Source of the DNA: Epiperipatus broadwayi
Taxonomy: Eukaryota > Onychophora > Udeonychophora > Euonychophora > Peripatidae
Direction: 5' to 3'
Length of the DNA stretch: 64,000 nucleotides
Assembly (NCBI GenBank): GCA_028023455.1
Contig: JAQFVV010006221.1
Span: forward strand, 5,377,011 to 5,441,010
Made by a program: the position numbers and the translations under genes. The notes beneath the pieces are model-generated. The model did no database searches, had not been told where the DNA came from, and was given only the letters and a program-made list of their open reading frames with translations. Shown one piece after another: positions 13,901-25,861 of this stretch; positions within the stretch are counted from its first letter, which is position 1; the number at the start of each line of letters is the position of its first letter.

Positions 13901-16900
13901 TTTATTAAATAGCTTATAAATTCATTTTTGCATTATCGCTATGAATATGAGGCAAATGGCCTCGAAAGCACTTAGCGTTTAATATTTTTTTTGCACTCTC
14001 TATAGCTTCTCTTTCAAGCGCTTCACACGCTTTTAATTTTAGATACTAATAAAAACAATAAAAGTAATTTAACATTAGATGAAGTGTATATCAGTTTTCT
14101 TTTCAGACTATTTTCAAAAGTTAGTAATTTCAAAGCTTATTTTAACTTTCCAAATTTATAGCTATAATTTCTTTTTTTATTTGACTGTACTTCAGAAATT
14201 TAATTTAAAATACAATCAAAACATTTTGATTCTAGATTTTGTTTCACCTCATAAATTCTTTTTTTTATTACTTCTTATTGCTGGAGTATACTTTCCTTGG
14301 GCATGGTGTAAACTTCCTCATATTTTACCATTATATTCAAATTGACCTCTTAATGTAAAATTTATTGAGTTTTTTTATTTTATTTATTATAACACTTAAT
14401 AGTCATTTTTATAGGAAATTAAAATTTCATTGCCTTAAAGTTTTAAATTTATTTTGCATTATTGGAATTAAATCTGACATTGATTAACTTAAACTATCTG
14501 TGTCATTATTATTTTTTAAAAAAGATTTAGTTTTATATTTATGTTAAAGGTCCACGTTAACTTTAAAACTGAAATTAAATCAACCATCTTATTTAATTAG
14601 CAAGTTACCTTAAAGGTGATTAAATTCGGTGGTGGTGTGTCTGTGTAGCTAAAGGTCCATGTATTGTGGTTTAGCTTTACCACCTTGGTTGCTTCAACTT
14701 CCTTTGAATTTCCAAGCAATAAAAACATTCAATTATTTATTTTTATTTTATTAACAAGGTGGTCAAAATTAAATGCATGCTTATCAATAAACAGTTGTAT
14801 TATAAATTCTTCCATTGTTTTGTAAAATCCTAATTTTATTTTTTACTTATAATGCAACAGCAAGCAGCAGCCACTTGCAAACAAGTATGCCCATGTGCCC
14901 ATTCCAATTACCAAGGGAAAAAGTAAAAAAAAATAATGCCAAGTTTTGCAGTGACTATTTACAAACTAATCTGTGAGCCACAAATAAATTTATGATGCTG
15001 GTCTCAGTTTCTGTTTATTTGATACTTCATGACGCTGTCTTAATTTTTTCTGCAGAAAACTTCTCTTTCTGAAATATTTAAACATCATGTCTAATTGTAT
15101 CTCCATTATGTATGGAAATAATTGACATTGCATTTCTTTGAGTTAATCCTTATAATATAGAAGGGATCCCAATTCTTCCACAAAAACCATGATTAAGTTC
15201 ACCATTGAACACCCTTTTAGAAAATCTTTATTTTAAAATAAAAGTGGCTCTGAAAAAGACTGCAGGACAGTCGAAACGTTAGATTGTGCTAAAAAGTGTT
15301 CAAAGTAGTGGATAAACTGTATCCAATTTAGATTATCTTTAATCTCACATCTAGCAAGTCGAAGATCATATTGATTAGTAGTTATATGGTCTTGCCATTG
15401 TGATTTTAAAATTTTATGGATCACCCTTAGATAAAGCTATTTTGACATCTTTTTGTTGTATTGATAGAGCTTCTAAATCTCATTTCCATATTGTTAATTA
15501 GATAAGTTTTATGTGTAGCTAATTTAGTTGCAATAGTTAGTTTTTGTGATGAAAGAAAAGCAGCACATTGGATTCTGTGCTGTATTTTAAAAAATAAATC
15601 CACCTTTCTACTTATAAATCTATGGCTTACATTCTTAAAATGAATAACCATTCAAGATAAAAGTTGTTGAGGATTTTTTTCTGTTGTTGGTTTATAATGA
15701 TGTAATGTAAAATGACTTCTCAAATACTGTGATGTAAAATCTCTTCTCTTTAACATGAAGTTATAAGTTTTTGTGGTAAAAGGCCCTATACTTAGAAAGC
15801 AAGTTAAATATACGTTTTTTACTAATTGCATAGAAAAATGCTCTCTTTTTTTGCATTTAAATGGTGTAAATAATTCATTAAAGTTTATAATAAACACCAA
15901 ATATTTAGCTGTCAGAATAATTAAGTATTATCCACTAATCATAGAACTCTGTTACATTATCATTTCCATTGAATCAAACACATAAGATTGCTTATCCTAG
16001 ACATTTTCATGTATCATTAATTTAAAGAAAATGTTTCATTTTTTTTTTTTGTTTTTATATAAAAAAGAGTAACAAATACAGTTTGAAATATTTGATAAAT
16101 TCTTATATATAAATATTCAAAATAGAATAAAATAGCAACAGAATACTAGTAGTTTTGTCTAGGAAATAAATAGATGTTCTCAAGTGAAAATTATAAACAA
16201 AACCAATATAAATATGTATCAAACAGGCAAAACTCTCCATACAGCAGTGACACCCTATACCAACCAGAGTAATCAATGAATGCCAGAAGGCTTGTGCCTA
16301 AAATCCCATCTAGTGCCTACTCAGCCAATATCTCCAAACTAGTTTCTAGCTTGTGGCCTTCATCAGTGAGGAGTTGGATCTGAGAGCACTGCACCTAGTA
16401 GTCACTAGATTGAGATTTTATACACAAGCCTTCTGGCATCCATTGATTATTCTGGTTGGCACAGGGTGGCACTACTGTATGGAGAGTTTTGCCTGTTTAA
16501 TAACAGTTATGTGCTAGCATAAGAGATGGTGATCATGTGATGTCTAATGGTTTAATAAATATGTATCCTTATATAACTACCCACGATTGAAAAACAATTA
16601 TCTATCACCCCTAATGCTAGAAGAAGTCTGCATAGGATTGATGGCACAAACTCTAAATGATTAATCAAAAGTTTTTAATTCACCTTTTGATTTCATTTAC
16701 ATTTACAAAAGACAACTTTTGCACAGTTAAACAATATTTCATGAATGTTGTATAAAACTGAGATAAGGCGTATCTGTTTTTTTTAACTTCAATTTTATGA
16801 ATTTTAATTCCATTAAAATTCGATGAAATTTTGTAAACTATTCCTGGAATTTTTTATTATCTATCAATTTTTTAAAATTACTTAATAATGAATTTAAAGG

Positions 16901-19900
16901 CAGATCTTTCATTCAAGCAACCCTCATATTCTCCATCAAATGACTATGAGGGTTCCTTGAAAGAGAGATCTTGATTTAAATTCATTTAAAAATAATTTTA
17001 AAGAGTTTAAAGTTAATAAATGTATGCCAGGAATTATTTATAAAATTTTATGCAGTAATTCTAAGATATATGTATATAGTTGAAAGTAAATTGCGTCTTT
17101 ATGAAATAGTTAAAATTCACGAGTTAAAAATAGATATTTTATTTCAGTTTGATAATATTAGTCATAAATTATATTTGATGATGCAAATGCTGTCTTTTAT
17201 GAATGTGATGAAATCAAAAGAAATTTTAAAGAGATTTTTAATTATTTTGATTCCCAAGACCATCAATCTTATTAGAACTTCTTTTAATATATAAGGAAAT
17301 TGTCTTTAAACAATTTGTGTAAACACAGGAAATGATGATCATTTGATGTTTAGTGGTTAAATTGTGAATAGTTGTATGTGTCCATATATTTGTTGCTCTT
17401 CTTGGTTGTTTTTATTTAAGATCTATTTATTTAATAAATGAAATCAAAATAAAGAAAATTTTGATACATTTTGATTTTACTAGTATTTTTATTGATATTT
17501 TATTCTATTTTGATTATATTTACTAGCTTAGCATTAAGCAGTATTTTATATATATTCTACCTTTATTGGTTAAAGGAGGTTGCCTTGACAACAGTTTGAA
17601 ATTATTGATTGTTATTGAAATTAGGATTGTCTAAGTGTTGACTGATTTTTAATGATATATATATAGGTAATAGGGGAAACGCCTCTTCTAGAAAAGAACT
17701 GTAAAAGAGAAGACATTACTTACCAGACATGTTTAACCTCTGTGATGATTTTAAGTTATATTTTTATTGTTTTTCACTCTAGTCAATAGTTACATACCCA
17801 CTTCCCAACCTATAATTTGTGGTTAGCTGTCTTAGTTATGAGCCAGCTATCTGAAATAAAATTTCTATTCCTATAAGCCCAGGCCATGGACATATATATG
17901 TTCACATTTCATATGCATGAATATTTTTTATCTAATTCTAATAAAGTTTAGCATTTAACAGGTTTAGATAATTCTGATCCATATGTTATCTATAATATAT
18001 TTTCTTTTTTCTATATATATATAAACATCATTTGTATTATTAATTTAGATATATAATGCTTTATTTTTATACTTCAGTACAATCATTTTCTCTCATTTAT
18101 AGGCAAAGCTGCTAGAAACATGTTTTTTCAAGTTTTGTCACTTGACGAACCTGAATTGCGTGTATTAAGTTACTCCCCTGGACCAGTGCAGACAGATATG
18201 ACTGCTTATGTGGAAACTCATTGTGGTGATGAAAACACAAGAAAATTTATGAAAGGTGTGTATGTATAATCATTTTTGTTAAAAAGGAATATTTTAGTTA
18301 TTTCCTTCTTGGCAAATGACTAATGATGATGATATTTTAAAAATTCCAATAATGATTTATTTACTTGAAACAATAAGTCTCCCTGCCATTCACATCATAT
18401 TATATAAAGTACATTTCCAAAGAGTTAAAAAAAAAATCATATATATATAACGACATTTTTATATAATTATATTTAATGTTCTGATTTAAAAAATATTACT
18501 TATTATTATTCCATGTGTGATATATTCAAAACAAATTTGTTGATATATCATTAGTTTGTTTTCTTAAAAATTATTTAATTCTAATCTCATTTCTAAAGGA
18601 TGCAAAGTTTTTTTTTTTATTCCTCAATATTGAAGACCCACTATTTGATAACTAGTTTTTTTATTGGTAATACTTTAGATTCTAGCAATAATACTTTTTT
18701 TATTTCTGATATAAATTTATTGAAATAAAACCAGTAACGTATTAAATGTTATTCTGGTTTTAAAAAATCTGGGAATTCTGCAACTATTCATCATCATTAT
18801 TAGGGGCAGCTATCACTCACAAATAACTATGGCCATTCCAATTTCAAGAGAAGATTTAAAAAAGATGGAAAAAGGAAAAATGCATTAGAGATGAATTTCG
18901 TGATGACTACCAAAACCAGTTCATGAAACATAAATATATCCATATATAGAACACACTGGTTCAGCATTCTGTTTGGCATTTTACAACGTTGTTTCTAATA
19001 TCTTCTGCAGTAAATTTTTTTTTATAGAAACTTTGATAATTGTAATTTTTTATTGTATTCTGTCGTTAGCCATATCTTCCCAATGAAGCAATAAGTGTTG
19101 CACTTTTTCAGTAACATCTTTGAGGTAAACTTTATAATAGAAACAGGATTTGCCTTTTCCATGAAAAACGCACTTAAGTTCATATATTCATAAAATAGAA
19201 AACCGAAAATCATATAACTATTACAGAACTAGCCAAAAAAAAAACAACATTTTACCAAAACTTTTTTATGATCATAGTTTCATCTATTAATAAATAGACC
19301 TTCTCAAGTGAAATTCAATAAGATACAAAGATACTATATATACAAAACAGAATACTTCAATAAACAACCACCTTTAACATCAAAAAGGATGTTTTCATGA
19401 GATTGATGGTCTCAGATTCAAGAAGAAGAGTTCAAGAAATCGTGATTTTGAAGTGAATTTTGAGAAGGCTATTTTGTTTTCTATATATATGTTGTTTGTA
19501 TCTTGTTGAATTTCATTTGAAAAGGTCTATTTGTTAGTAGATTATACTATGATCATGAAAAAATTTTAGTAAAATTTTGTTTTTTGATTAGTTTTATAAT
19601 GTTAAATGATCTTCTAGTTTATTTATCATTATTAAAACAGGCAAAACTCTCCATACAGTAGTGCCACTCAGTGCCAGCCAGAGTAATCAATGGATTCCAG
19701 AAGTTTTGCCTACTCATCCAATATCCTCAGACTAGTTTCTGGCTTGTGATCTTCGTCAGTGAGGAACTTTGGATCTGAGAGCACTGTACCTAGATCTTAG
19801 GATCTAATGCAACTCTCCAGCAACCACCTTTTATCTCTACTTAACTACAAAACTATGAGAATAAAATTGAAAACACAATAATATTTTCATCCTAAGCTCA

Positions 19901-22900
19901 ATAGCTTATATAGTCATTGATTACTCTGGTTGGCACTGAGTGGCACTACTGTATGGAGAGTTTTGCCTGTTTTAATAACAGTAATGGGCTAGCCTAAGAA
20001 ATAGTGATCATGTGATGTTTAGTGGTTTAACACTAATCCTGCCTAATACGATAGTGATGCTATGGTTGTTAAAGAGCCAAAGACACCAAAATGTATGGGT
20101 ACTGAACTGGGTTCAGACCCATACAACTATATAAGCTATTGAGCTTAGATTGAAAATATTATTGTGTTTTCAATTTTATTCTCATAGTTTTGTAGTTAAG
20201 TAGAGATAAAAGGTGGCTGCTGGAGGGTTGCATTAGATCCTAAAATCTAGGTGCAGTGCTCTCAGATCTAAAGCTCCTCACTGACGAAGATCACAAGCCA
20301 GAAACTAGTCTGGAGATATTGAATGAGTGGGCACTAGATAGGGATTTTATGCAATAAACCTTCTGGCATCCATTTATTACTCTGGTTGGCACTGAATGGC
20401 ACTACTGTATGGAAAGTTTTGCCTGTTTTAATAACAGTAATGTGCTAGCATAAGAAATATTGATCATGTGATGTTTAGTCATTTATCATTATTAGTAATT
20501 AATAGGGTTAGGCAGTATAATTATATATATATTAACAAATCTTGTATTGTTCAATTATTTTACATGTCCAGTTCAACAAAGATGTCATTTTTATAATAGT
20601 GAATTCTATATGATCACATCCAGAAAATTGAAGAACAAACTAACGTTGCTGAAAATTTTACTTCCATTTTTGGTTGATAGAGTTTGAATTTTTTGAACAA
20701 TAATTATTAAACAAAAGTCTTTTTATATTATATTCTAAACATTAAATACATTTTATAAATTGCTTTTTGAATTGAAAAGTATAGCACAACCATTAGCATG
20801 CTGTAATCCGGAAGCCAAGAAGATAAAATTCTTATTTTTTTGCTTTTAATCTCTGGAACAACTAAAAAAAATAATCTAGAAATCTTGGTAAAAAGATAAG
20901 TAAAATAGCTGTCATATTATTTCAAAAAGGATTTTATTATTTTGGTAAATTTTTTAAGCATAGATTATGTTCATATAAGTGAATTGTTGAAATTTGTTGA
21001 TATCTAGCCAGTAAAAATCATCTCTAATCACTTATTTGTGAAAGTTGTGCAGAATGTTTATTGGTAAATATTATAACTAACGGACAATTCGCATCAAAGC
21101 TTTTAGGTTTAGTTAAGTTTTTTAAAATGAAAGAAATTAAATGATGAACGAAATTGCAAAAAAATTGAAAATTGTTAAGCAAAATAAAAATTATTGTGAT
21201 AATTTTTGAAGAGATAATTCTGATAAACTTTAAACATCCGCAATGAATCTACAATCTATGATCTTTTTAAGGAAGATATTTGCTGTAGTAATGTCTCATC
21301 AGTTGAAGATTTTGCTCTGACAGTTTTCATTTGTTATTTGTCTAATGATGAATCACTCTCATCCAGTTGGCATTCTTTGACATACCTTTCTTTTCTTAAA
21401 TTTACTCTTCAAACATTCATGGCTATCCTCTTTCTTTAAATTACCACTCACTTCCTTTCTTCATCTACCACACATGCATTTATACTTTTAACTTAACTAA
21501 ATATATGTTCATTTTACTTTCTGATTCATTTTATAAAAATAAATAATTTACTTTCATTCTCTTTTTTATACTTTACACTTTATATTTATTATTTATTTTT
21601 CTCTTTTTATTTCTCTAGACCTCTGTTTATTATAAAGTTACATTCTAAATAAAACATTTAATAAATTTGTATTAGAGTTAATAAATTTGTATTAGAGATA
21701 ATTATTTATTACATTTAAACATTTTATTTTTAAAAATATTACATAAATAATAGTAAATCTCTCATCATGTGTGTTTGTTTTGGGTATGCAATAAAATAAG
21801 CTGGGACAAGCTCATGAATTCCCTGTAAGGACTAACTTCTGTCCCCATGCAGATATCATAGCAGCTTGACTATATTTGTGTTTACCTCTTGGTCACATGC
21901 ATATTTATATTGCTTATTATTACCACATTTAATAATCATCATATTGTATACTAGTTATGGTATTTTTCCAGTTATTTCTATTGTGAATATTGATTTTCAT
22001 TGCGTATATGAAAATCCAGATCTTAAATATTGTACTAATAGATTGCAGATGGAATTCATTTAGTAATAGTCTGATTAGCACAATAATTTATATGCTTTTG
22101 AGAATTCAGAATCATTATAGACACGATTTTTATTACTAGATAAATGCAAGAAAAGGATTAGGAACAAAGAGGTGATTTATATAAGTTTTTATTGATTTGG
22201 TCAAGACATTTGATTCAGTTATTAGAACAGATCTATGGCATTGTTGAAGTTAGTTAATTGTTCATCAAAATTTTTTGTATTATGCAGTTTCTATGTGATG
22301 GATTGAGAAAAAGCACCATTAGTAAAGGGAATGATCTGAAGCACTAAAAATGAAAACTGGAGTTATACAAGAATATATGCATGTTCTAACAGGGTTTTCA
22401 ATTTCTATGACAGTAATCTAATGAAATAGTGATCTAACAAAGCAAAACTCCATTCAGTAGTGCCATCTTGTGCCAATAAGAGCAATCAATGGATGCCAGA
22501 AGGCTTGTGCATAAAATACCTATCTAGTGCCTACTCATCCAATATCCCCAGACTAGTTTCTAAGATCTAGGTGCAGTGCTCTCAGATCCAAGGCTCCTCA
22601 CTGACGAAAGCCACAAGCCAGAAACTAGTCTGGGGATATTGAATGAGTAGGCACTAGATAGGGATTTTATTCCCAAGCCTTCTGGCATCCATTGATTGCT
22701 CTTGTTGGCACAAGATGGCACTACTGTATGGAGAGTTTTACTTTGTTTAATAACAATTATGTGCTAGTATGAGATAGTAGATCATGTGAAATAGTGATCT
22801 AGTTAGAGCACAGAGTTGATGATAAAATTTTTAATTTGAATTGATTAAAAGTGAAAACAAGAACTTCAACTTCTTGGATTTTGGATTTACTTTATGCTGA

Positions 22901-25066
22901 TGATGCTATTTTTTCTTGTTCAAAATATATTTTATAGAATGTACTTAAGATTTTGAATGCAACATATAAGAACTTTGGTTTATTTATTAATGTTCAAAAA
23001 CTCAAATTTTTTCTCAGCCAGAAACAGAAAAAAAAATCCTCAACGACTTTTAACCTAGATGGTTATCAACTAGAGAATTTAAACTAGTTTAAATACCTTA
23101 GTAGTTTTATTTCTGTAATTCACAATCCACATTCTAAGGCAGGGCGAGTTTAAAATTTATTGAGTAAATTGGTTGAATTCATTTAATCGGGCTATATTTT
23201 ACATTCCTTTTTTAATTTTAGCTTTAATAGATTGCAAAATAATTCTTCATTTTTTATTAAAAGCCTGATGTAGCCATTTTAAGTCTAATATTTCATTGTT
23301 ATATCCATTATCAAATAACTTTTTATTTGTTAAAAAAAGCACTAAGTTCCTGCGCAACTATTTTTTTTCCATTTTTAATCACTTTCATCCATAATTTGTC
23401 TTTATCATGAATTTTTTGCAAATTTTATCTATCACTTAACATTTTGTTAGAGTTAGTTTTGGAATCTGGACATAATGAACCTTTCTGTTGTCAGTACGAA
23501 CTTCAACCTTATCAAAACAATATTTATTAAATGATATATCTAAATAAGTATTAGACAAAATTTGGAGGTAGACAATATTTTTGTTTAATTCTTCTCCTTA
23601 TATGTATATATTTATGAAGCTTATTTAATCTCGCAATTATCTTCAGAGTTATAAACAAATTTTTAACAGTCATTTTTTCCTTTCAATTTATATCTATTTT
23701 ATTCAGCCCCCCAATTGTTCTACAAAATAACCCAGTTTATTCTATCAATACCTATCCAGATCATTTAAACAAATATTAACCACCCTTTTTACATATATCT
23801 CATAACAATAATCTTCATCATTTCTGAATGTATTTTTTTTCTTCTAATCTTTCTAAATACAAACTACTTTTCAGGCAGAAACCTGGATAACTTATTGTAA
23901 AGTATCTATCTATCAGTCAGTTAATAATAAATGGAAAATTTGAAGAGTCATCTAATGTTTCAACTAAATGAAATATATATATTAAATATTTATGTTTTGG
24001 AATTATAAGTGAATTTTTAGCTTTTAATAATTATGGATCAACTGATTATTTAAGTAAATATATGTTGCATCTTAATCATTGATGACATCGAATGAAATAT
24101 TGCAATGTGAAAGATTAAAGACATTATTAAAAGAAGAAAAATATATTTAATACAATCTCTTATTATATAAGTTATGTCGCCAGCGTAATTATAAAGTTTT
24201 GTTAAAGATATAATTTTTGATCATTTATGACAAATGTTTATATTTTTTTATATAGAAAATTTTATATAATTTGTATTTTTCAGAAGCTTTATCTTTTGGA
24301 TTTAGTGCTAAATTTGTTGATTTCTGATTAGGATGCAGTTCTTAGAAGGACTTTTGAAGAAAGAAGTTTCCAATCATTATCTTTATAGTTTACAATTTTG
24401 ATGAATTGATTTTTGATCTGCTGCTTTGAATATTGTTAGGGATTAATCTTCAATTTAATAGAAATCTCTATCTATTTTTGTGACTTGACCTTAATTATTA
24501 TTAGAATCAACATCAGGAAATTGGAAATGATTGTCTAAAATTATATATTCTTTGCAATCTATTTTTTTTCTTGCTATAAAGAATCCATTTATGCCCATAA
24601 CTAGTGGAGATATATCATTTCTCTTTAAAATATAACATCACGAGTTTTTTAATTGGAATATATTTGTATTACATGATTTGTGTAATTTTTTTCATCCAGT
24701 ATTCTGTTAGGATTTATTTTTCTGTTAATGTTTTTGGAGAGCTTTATCGTGAATTTCACAGACGATATTAATTTATACAATTAATTATTGAATTTAATTT
24801 TAGTTTAGACTTTTCATAGACAGAAAGTATTCTATGTTTTTTGATATTTGATTTTTTTTCTTTGATTATTTTATTTTATTATTTAATATAAACTTCATAT
24901 TTAAAAATAAAACTAAATAATGTACATGTATATAATTTTCATTTCAGATATGAGAGAATCTGAAAAGTTTGTAGATATTAACGTAACGGTAGCTAAACTC
25001 ATCCAACTACTAGAAAATAATAAATTTAAAAATGGTCAGAGTGTAGATTTTTATGATGAAATCTAA
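10427..25066 (+). CDS. SPR: Sepiapterin reductase, complete gene, 3 coding exons (270 aa)
   Basis: Short-chain dehydrogenase that makes the last NADPH-dependent step(s) of tetrahydrobiopterin synthesis in the cytosol; in insects the pathway also feeds pteridine pigments. Coding exons 10427-10967, 18103-18255 and 24948-25066 join in phase through GT/AG introns (541+153+119 nt = 270 codons plus stop). Visible motifs: NADP-binding TGASQGIG (residues 18-25), HNAG (108-111), catalytic serine in NISS (162-165), and YxxxK (Y178, K182). The YxxxK motif spans the first splice junction, which supports the exon join. SPR-type SYSPGPVQTDM follows at about 203-213, and the C-terminus DFYDEI matches the substrate-binding tail of SPRs. 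Length is close to the 261 aa of human SPR. The ATG at 10427 gives a normal SDR N-terminus with the Rossmann strand starting at about residue 13. No frameshift or stop is seen, so the gene looks functional. Confidence 0.96.
15250..15280 (+). ncRNA. Hammerhead-like hairpin, Penelope-type
   Basis: CTGAAAAA, then a perfect 5-bp stem GACTG/CAGTC (15258-15262 and 15268-15272) with loop CAGGA, then GAAACGTTAG. This has the shape of a hammerhead core, with CTGANGA on one side and GAAA on the other of stem II. The expected G8 is A and one extra base precedes stem II. It is probably the terminal motif of a dead Penelope-like element. Confidence 0.5.
16221..16554 (-). mobile_element. HHR repeat family, copy A
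   Basis: 334-bp non-coding element flanked by the exact 13-bp duplication ATAAATATGTATC (16208-16220 and 16555-16567). The left part is inverted relative to the right part, giving terminal inverted repeats that start with AAACAGGCAAAAC. A hammerhead-like core on the minus strand occupies 16331-16372 (TCCTCA, CTGATGA, GGC/GCT stem, GAAAC, GTT before TGGAGA). The cleavage triplet is GTT rather than GTC. It lies in SPR intron 1, antisense to the gene. Confidence 0.85.
16889..16984. repeat. Short inverted repeat
   Basis: The arms TGAATTTAAAGGCAGATC... and ...GAGATCTTGATTTAAATTCA are imperfect reverse complements with ACCCTCATA/TATGAGGGT inside. It is a hairpin of about 96 bp, possibly a small MITE. 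No target duplication was found. Confidence 0.6.
18103..18255 (+). CDS. SPR: SPR exon 2
   Basis: Acceptor TTTATAG|GC at 18101-18103, donor AAAG|GTGTGT at 18255/18256. It completes Gly181 and supplies the catalytic Lys182, then RNMFFQVLSLDEPELRVLSY and the SPGPVQTDM loop. It is not preceded by an ATG in frame and is recognised only by homology and splice phase. Confidence 0.95.
19243..19587. mobile_element. MITE-like element with terminal inverted repeats of about 80 bp
   Basis: The left end ACATTTTACCAAAAC, ATGATCATAG, AAATAGACCTTCTCAAGTG, AAATTCAATAAGATACAAA is matched in inverted order by the right end, with scattered differences. The centre (about 19,330-19,490) is unrelated. A related single arm (AATAGATGTTCTCAAGTG) occurs at about 16,168-16,187. 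No coding sequence; the target duplication was not resolved. Confidence 0.65.
19724..19765 (-). ncRNA. Hammerhead ribozyme-like motif (copy B, minus)
   Basis: Stem I TCCTCA/TGAGGA pairs perfectly over 6 bp. The core CTGACGA and GAAAC are intact, and ACTAGTC gives the palindromic short stem III with a GTC cleavage triplet. Stem II is weakened (GAT opposite GCC) and closed by A.A, so activity is doubtful, but the T-A pair in stem I replaces the T.G of other copies, a compensatory change. Confidence 0.6.
20275..20316 (+). ncRNA. Hammerhead ribozyme-like motif (copy B, plus)
   Basis: TCCTCA, CTGACGA, GAAAC, ACTAGTC and TGGAGA in the hammerhead order. Stem I has one mismatch and stem II (GAT/GCC) is degraded. 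All core nucleotides remain. Confidence 0.5.
22437..22786 (+). mobile_element. HHR repeat family, copy C, nested in the LINE relic
   Basis: 350 bp, flanked by the exact 15-bp duplication TGAAATAGTGATCTA (22422-22436 and 22787-22801). The inverted left part is shorter than the right. The forward part carries a hammerhead-like core at 22595-22636. It interrupts the reverse-transcriptase relic, so it is younger than that LINE. Confidence 0.87.
22595..22636 (+). ncRNA. Hammerhead ribozyme-like motif (copy C)
   Basis: Stem I TCCTCA/TGGGGA (6 bp with one G.T), CTGACGA, GAAAC, ACTAGTC and GTC triplet. Stem II has two G-C pairs (GC/GC) with loop CACAA and mismatches next to the core. Confidence 0.55.
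24948..25066 (+). CDS. SPR: SPR exon 3
   Basis: Acceptor ATTTCAG|AT at 24945-24948; 39 codons and a TAA at 25064-25066. It encodes the last helix (KLIQLLENNKF) and the SPR-specific C-terminus SVDFYDEI. A candidate polyadenylation signal AATAAA lies at 25298-25303, 232 bp past the stop; many such hexamers occur in this AT-rich DNA, so the exact 3' end is uncertain. Confidence 0.94.
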
Positions 25067-25594
25067 TAACTGGGACAGAAAATCATCTCATCAATGCATT
25101 TAATTGCAGCATAAAGGTTTATTGTGACTTTTTAAAATCCATTGGTATATTTTATGTATATTTTGATAAGGATATAAAATATAATAGTATGGTGTTGTTT
25201 TTAAATCATATAAATGTTTCTAGATTAAAATTGTATGAAAATAATAAGATTTTTTTTTTTTTGTTTGTTTAATGAAGGGATTCTAAGAAATTAATCAAAT
25301 AAATTGTGTATACACACAATGCATGTATATTTTTATATATTCTAAGATGAATGTATTCTAATATTGAATTTATATTGAATTAGTAGTTGTATAAGACTAG
25401 TTTCTCATCTTTCATGATTGATATGTATATCCGAGAATATATAATGCAAGAGTTTCTACCATGATTTTTACCTTACACTCAAATAGTTGTTGAAAAACAT
25501 TTTATTCGTGCTCATTTTAAGATATCATACCTCGTCACTATCATTTATTGATAATTTCAATCCGTTCGTAATAATATTGCTATAGTTTATGGCT

Positions 25595-25861
25595 GTTTTA
25601 AAACAGGTAAAATTCTCTGTGTATTGCCACCCAGTGCAAGCCAGAGTAATCAATGTATGTCAGAAGGCTTATGCATAAAATCCCCATCTAGTGCCTACTC
25701 ATCCAATATCCTCAGATGAGTAGGCACTAGACGGGGATTTTATGCACAAGCCTTCTTGCATCCATTGATTACTCTGGCTTGCACTAAGTGGCAATACGTA
25801 TAGAGAATTTTGCCTATTTTAATAATAGTTATAAGCAAACATAAGAAATGGTGATCATGGG
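25595..25861. mobile_element. HHR repeat family, copy D (ribozyme deleted hairpin)
   Basis: 267 bp, flanked by the 11-bp duplication AGTTTATGGCT (25584-25594 and 25862-25872). The two halves are near-perfect reverse complements that fold at ATATCCTCAGATGAGTAGG, so the whole element is one hairpin. The hammerhead segment between the arms is missing. Confidence 0.85.

Larger units (their letters stand above)
10968..18102 (+). other. SPR intron 1
   Basis: 7.1-kb intron with GT/AG ends. It contains the hammerhead-like hairpin at 15,250, repeat copy A at 16,221-16,554 and a small inverted repeat at 16,889-16,984. Three adjacent minus-strand frames of 63-82 codons at 15,233-15,900 have no motif I recognise, but they cluster right beside the Penelope-type hairpin and may be its decayed coding part. 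Confidence 0.8.
19635..20480 (+). mobile_element. HHR repeat family, copy B (longest)
   Basis: 846 bp, flanked by the exact 14-bp duplication ATTTATCATTATTA (19621-19634 and 20481-20494). It has an inverted segment (19635 to about 19914), then a forward 3' part ending near 20,026, then a full forward unit of about 455 bp starting AACACTAATCCTGCC. The junction at about 20,020-20,032 shows unit end joined to unit start, as in a tandem array or circle. It carries two hammerhead-like cores in opposite orientation: 19724-19765 on minus and 20275-20316 on plus. No open reading frame. Confidence 0.88.
22150..23190 (+). pseudogene. Non-LTR retrotransposon reverse transcriptase relic (split by copy C)
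   Basis: Plus-strand fragments in shifting frames read FIDLVKTFDSVIRTDLWH (RT motif A) at about 22,190-22,245. After the insertion they read FNLN*LKVKTRTSTSW, then the catalytic LLYADDA at about 22,890-22,910, INVQKLKFF, and LDGYQLENL followed by FKYLSSFIS, the FTYLGS-like block. The order matches the RT palm/thumb of CR1-like LINEs of the type often annotated as craniofacial development protein 2-like. Many stops and frameshifts show it is old. The 350-bp copy C sits between motif A and the YADD box. Confidence 0.75.
18256..24947 (+). other. SPR intron 2
   Basis: 6.7-kb intron with GT/AG ends. It contains an inverted-repeat element at 19,243-19,587, repeat copy B at 19,635-20,480, and a LINE reverse transcriptase relic split by repeat copy C. 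The remaining sequence is AT-rich with no feature recognised. Confidence 0.8.
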
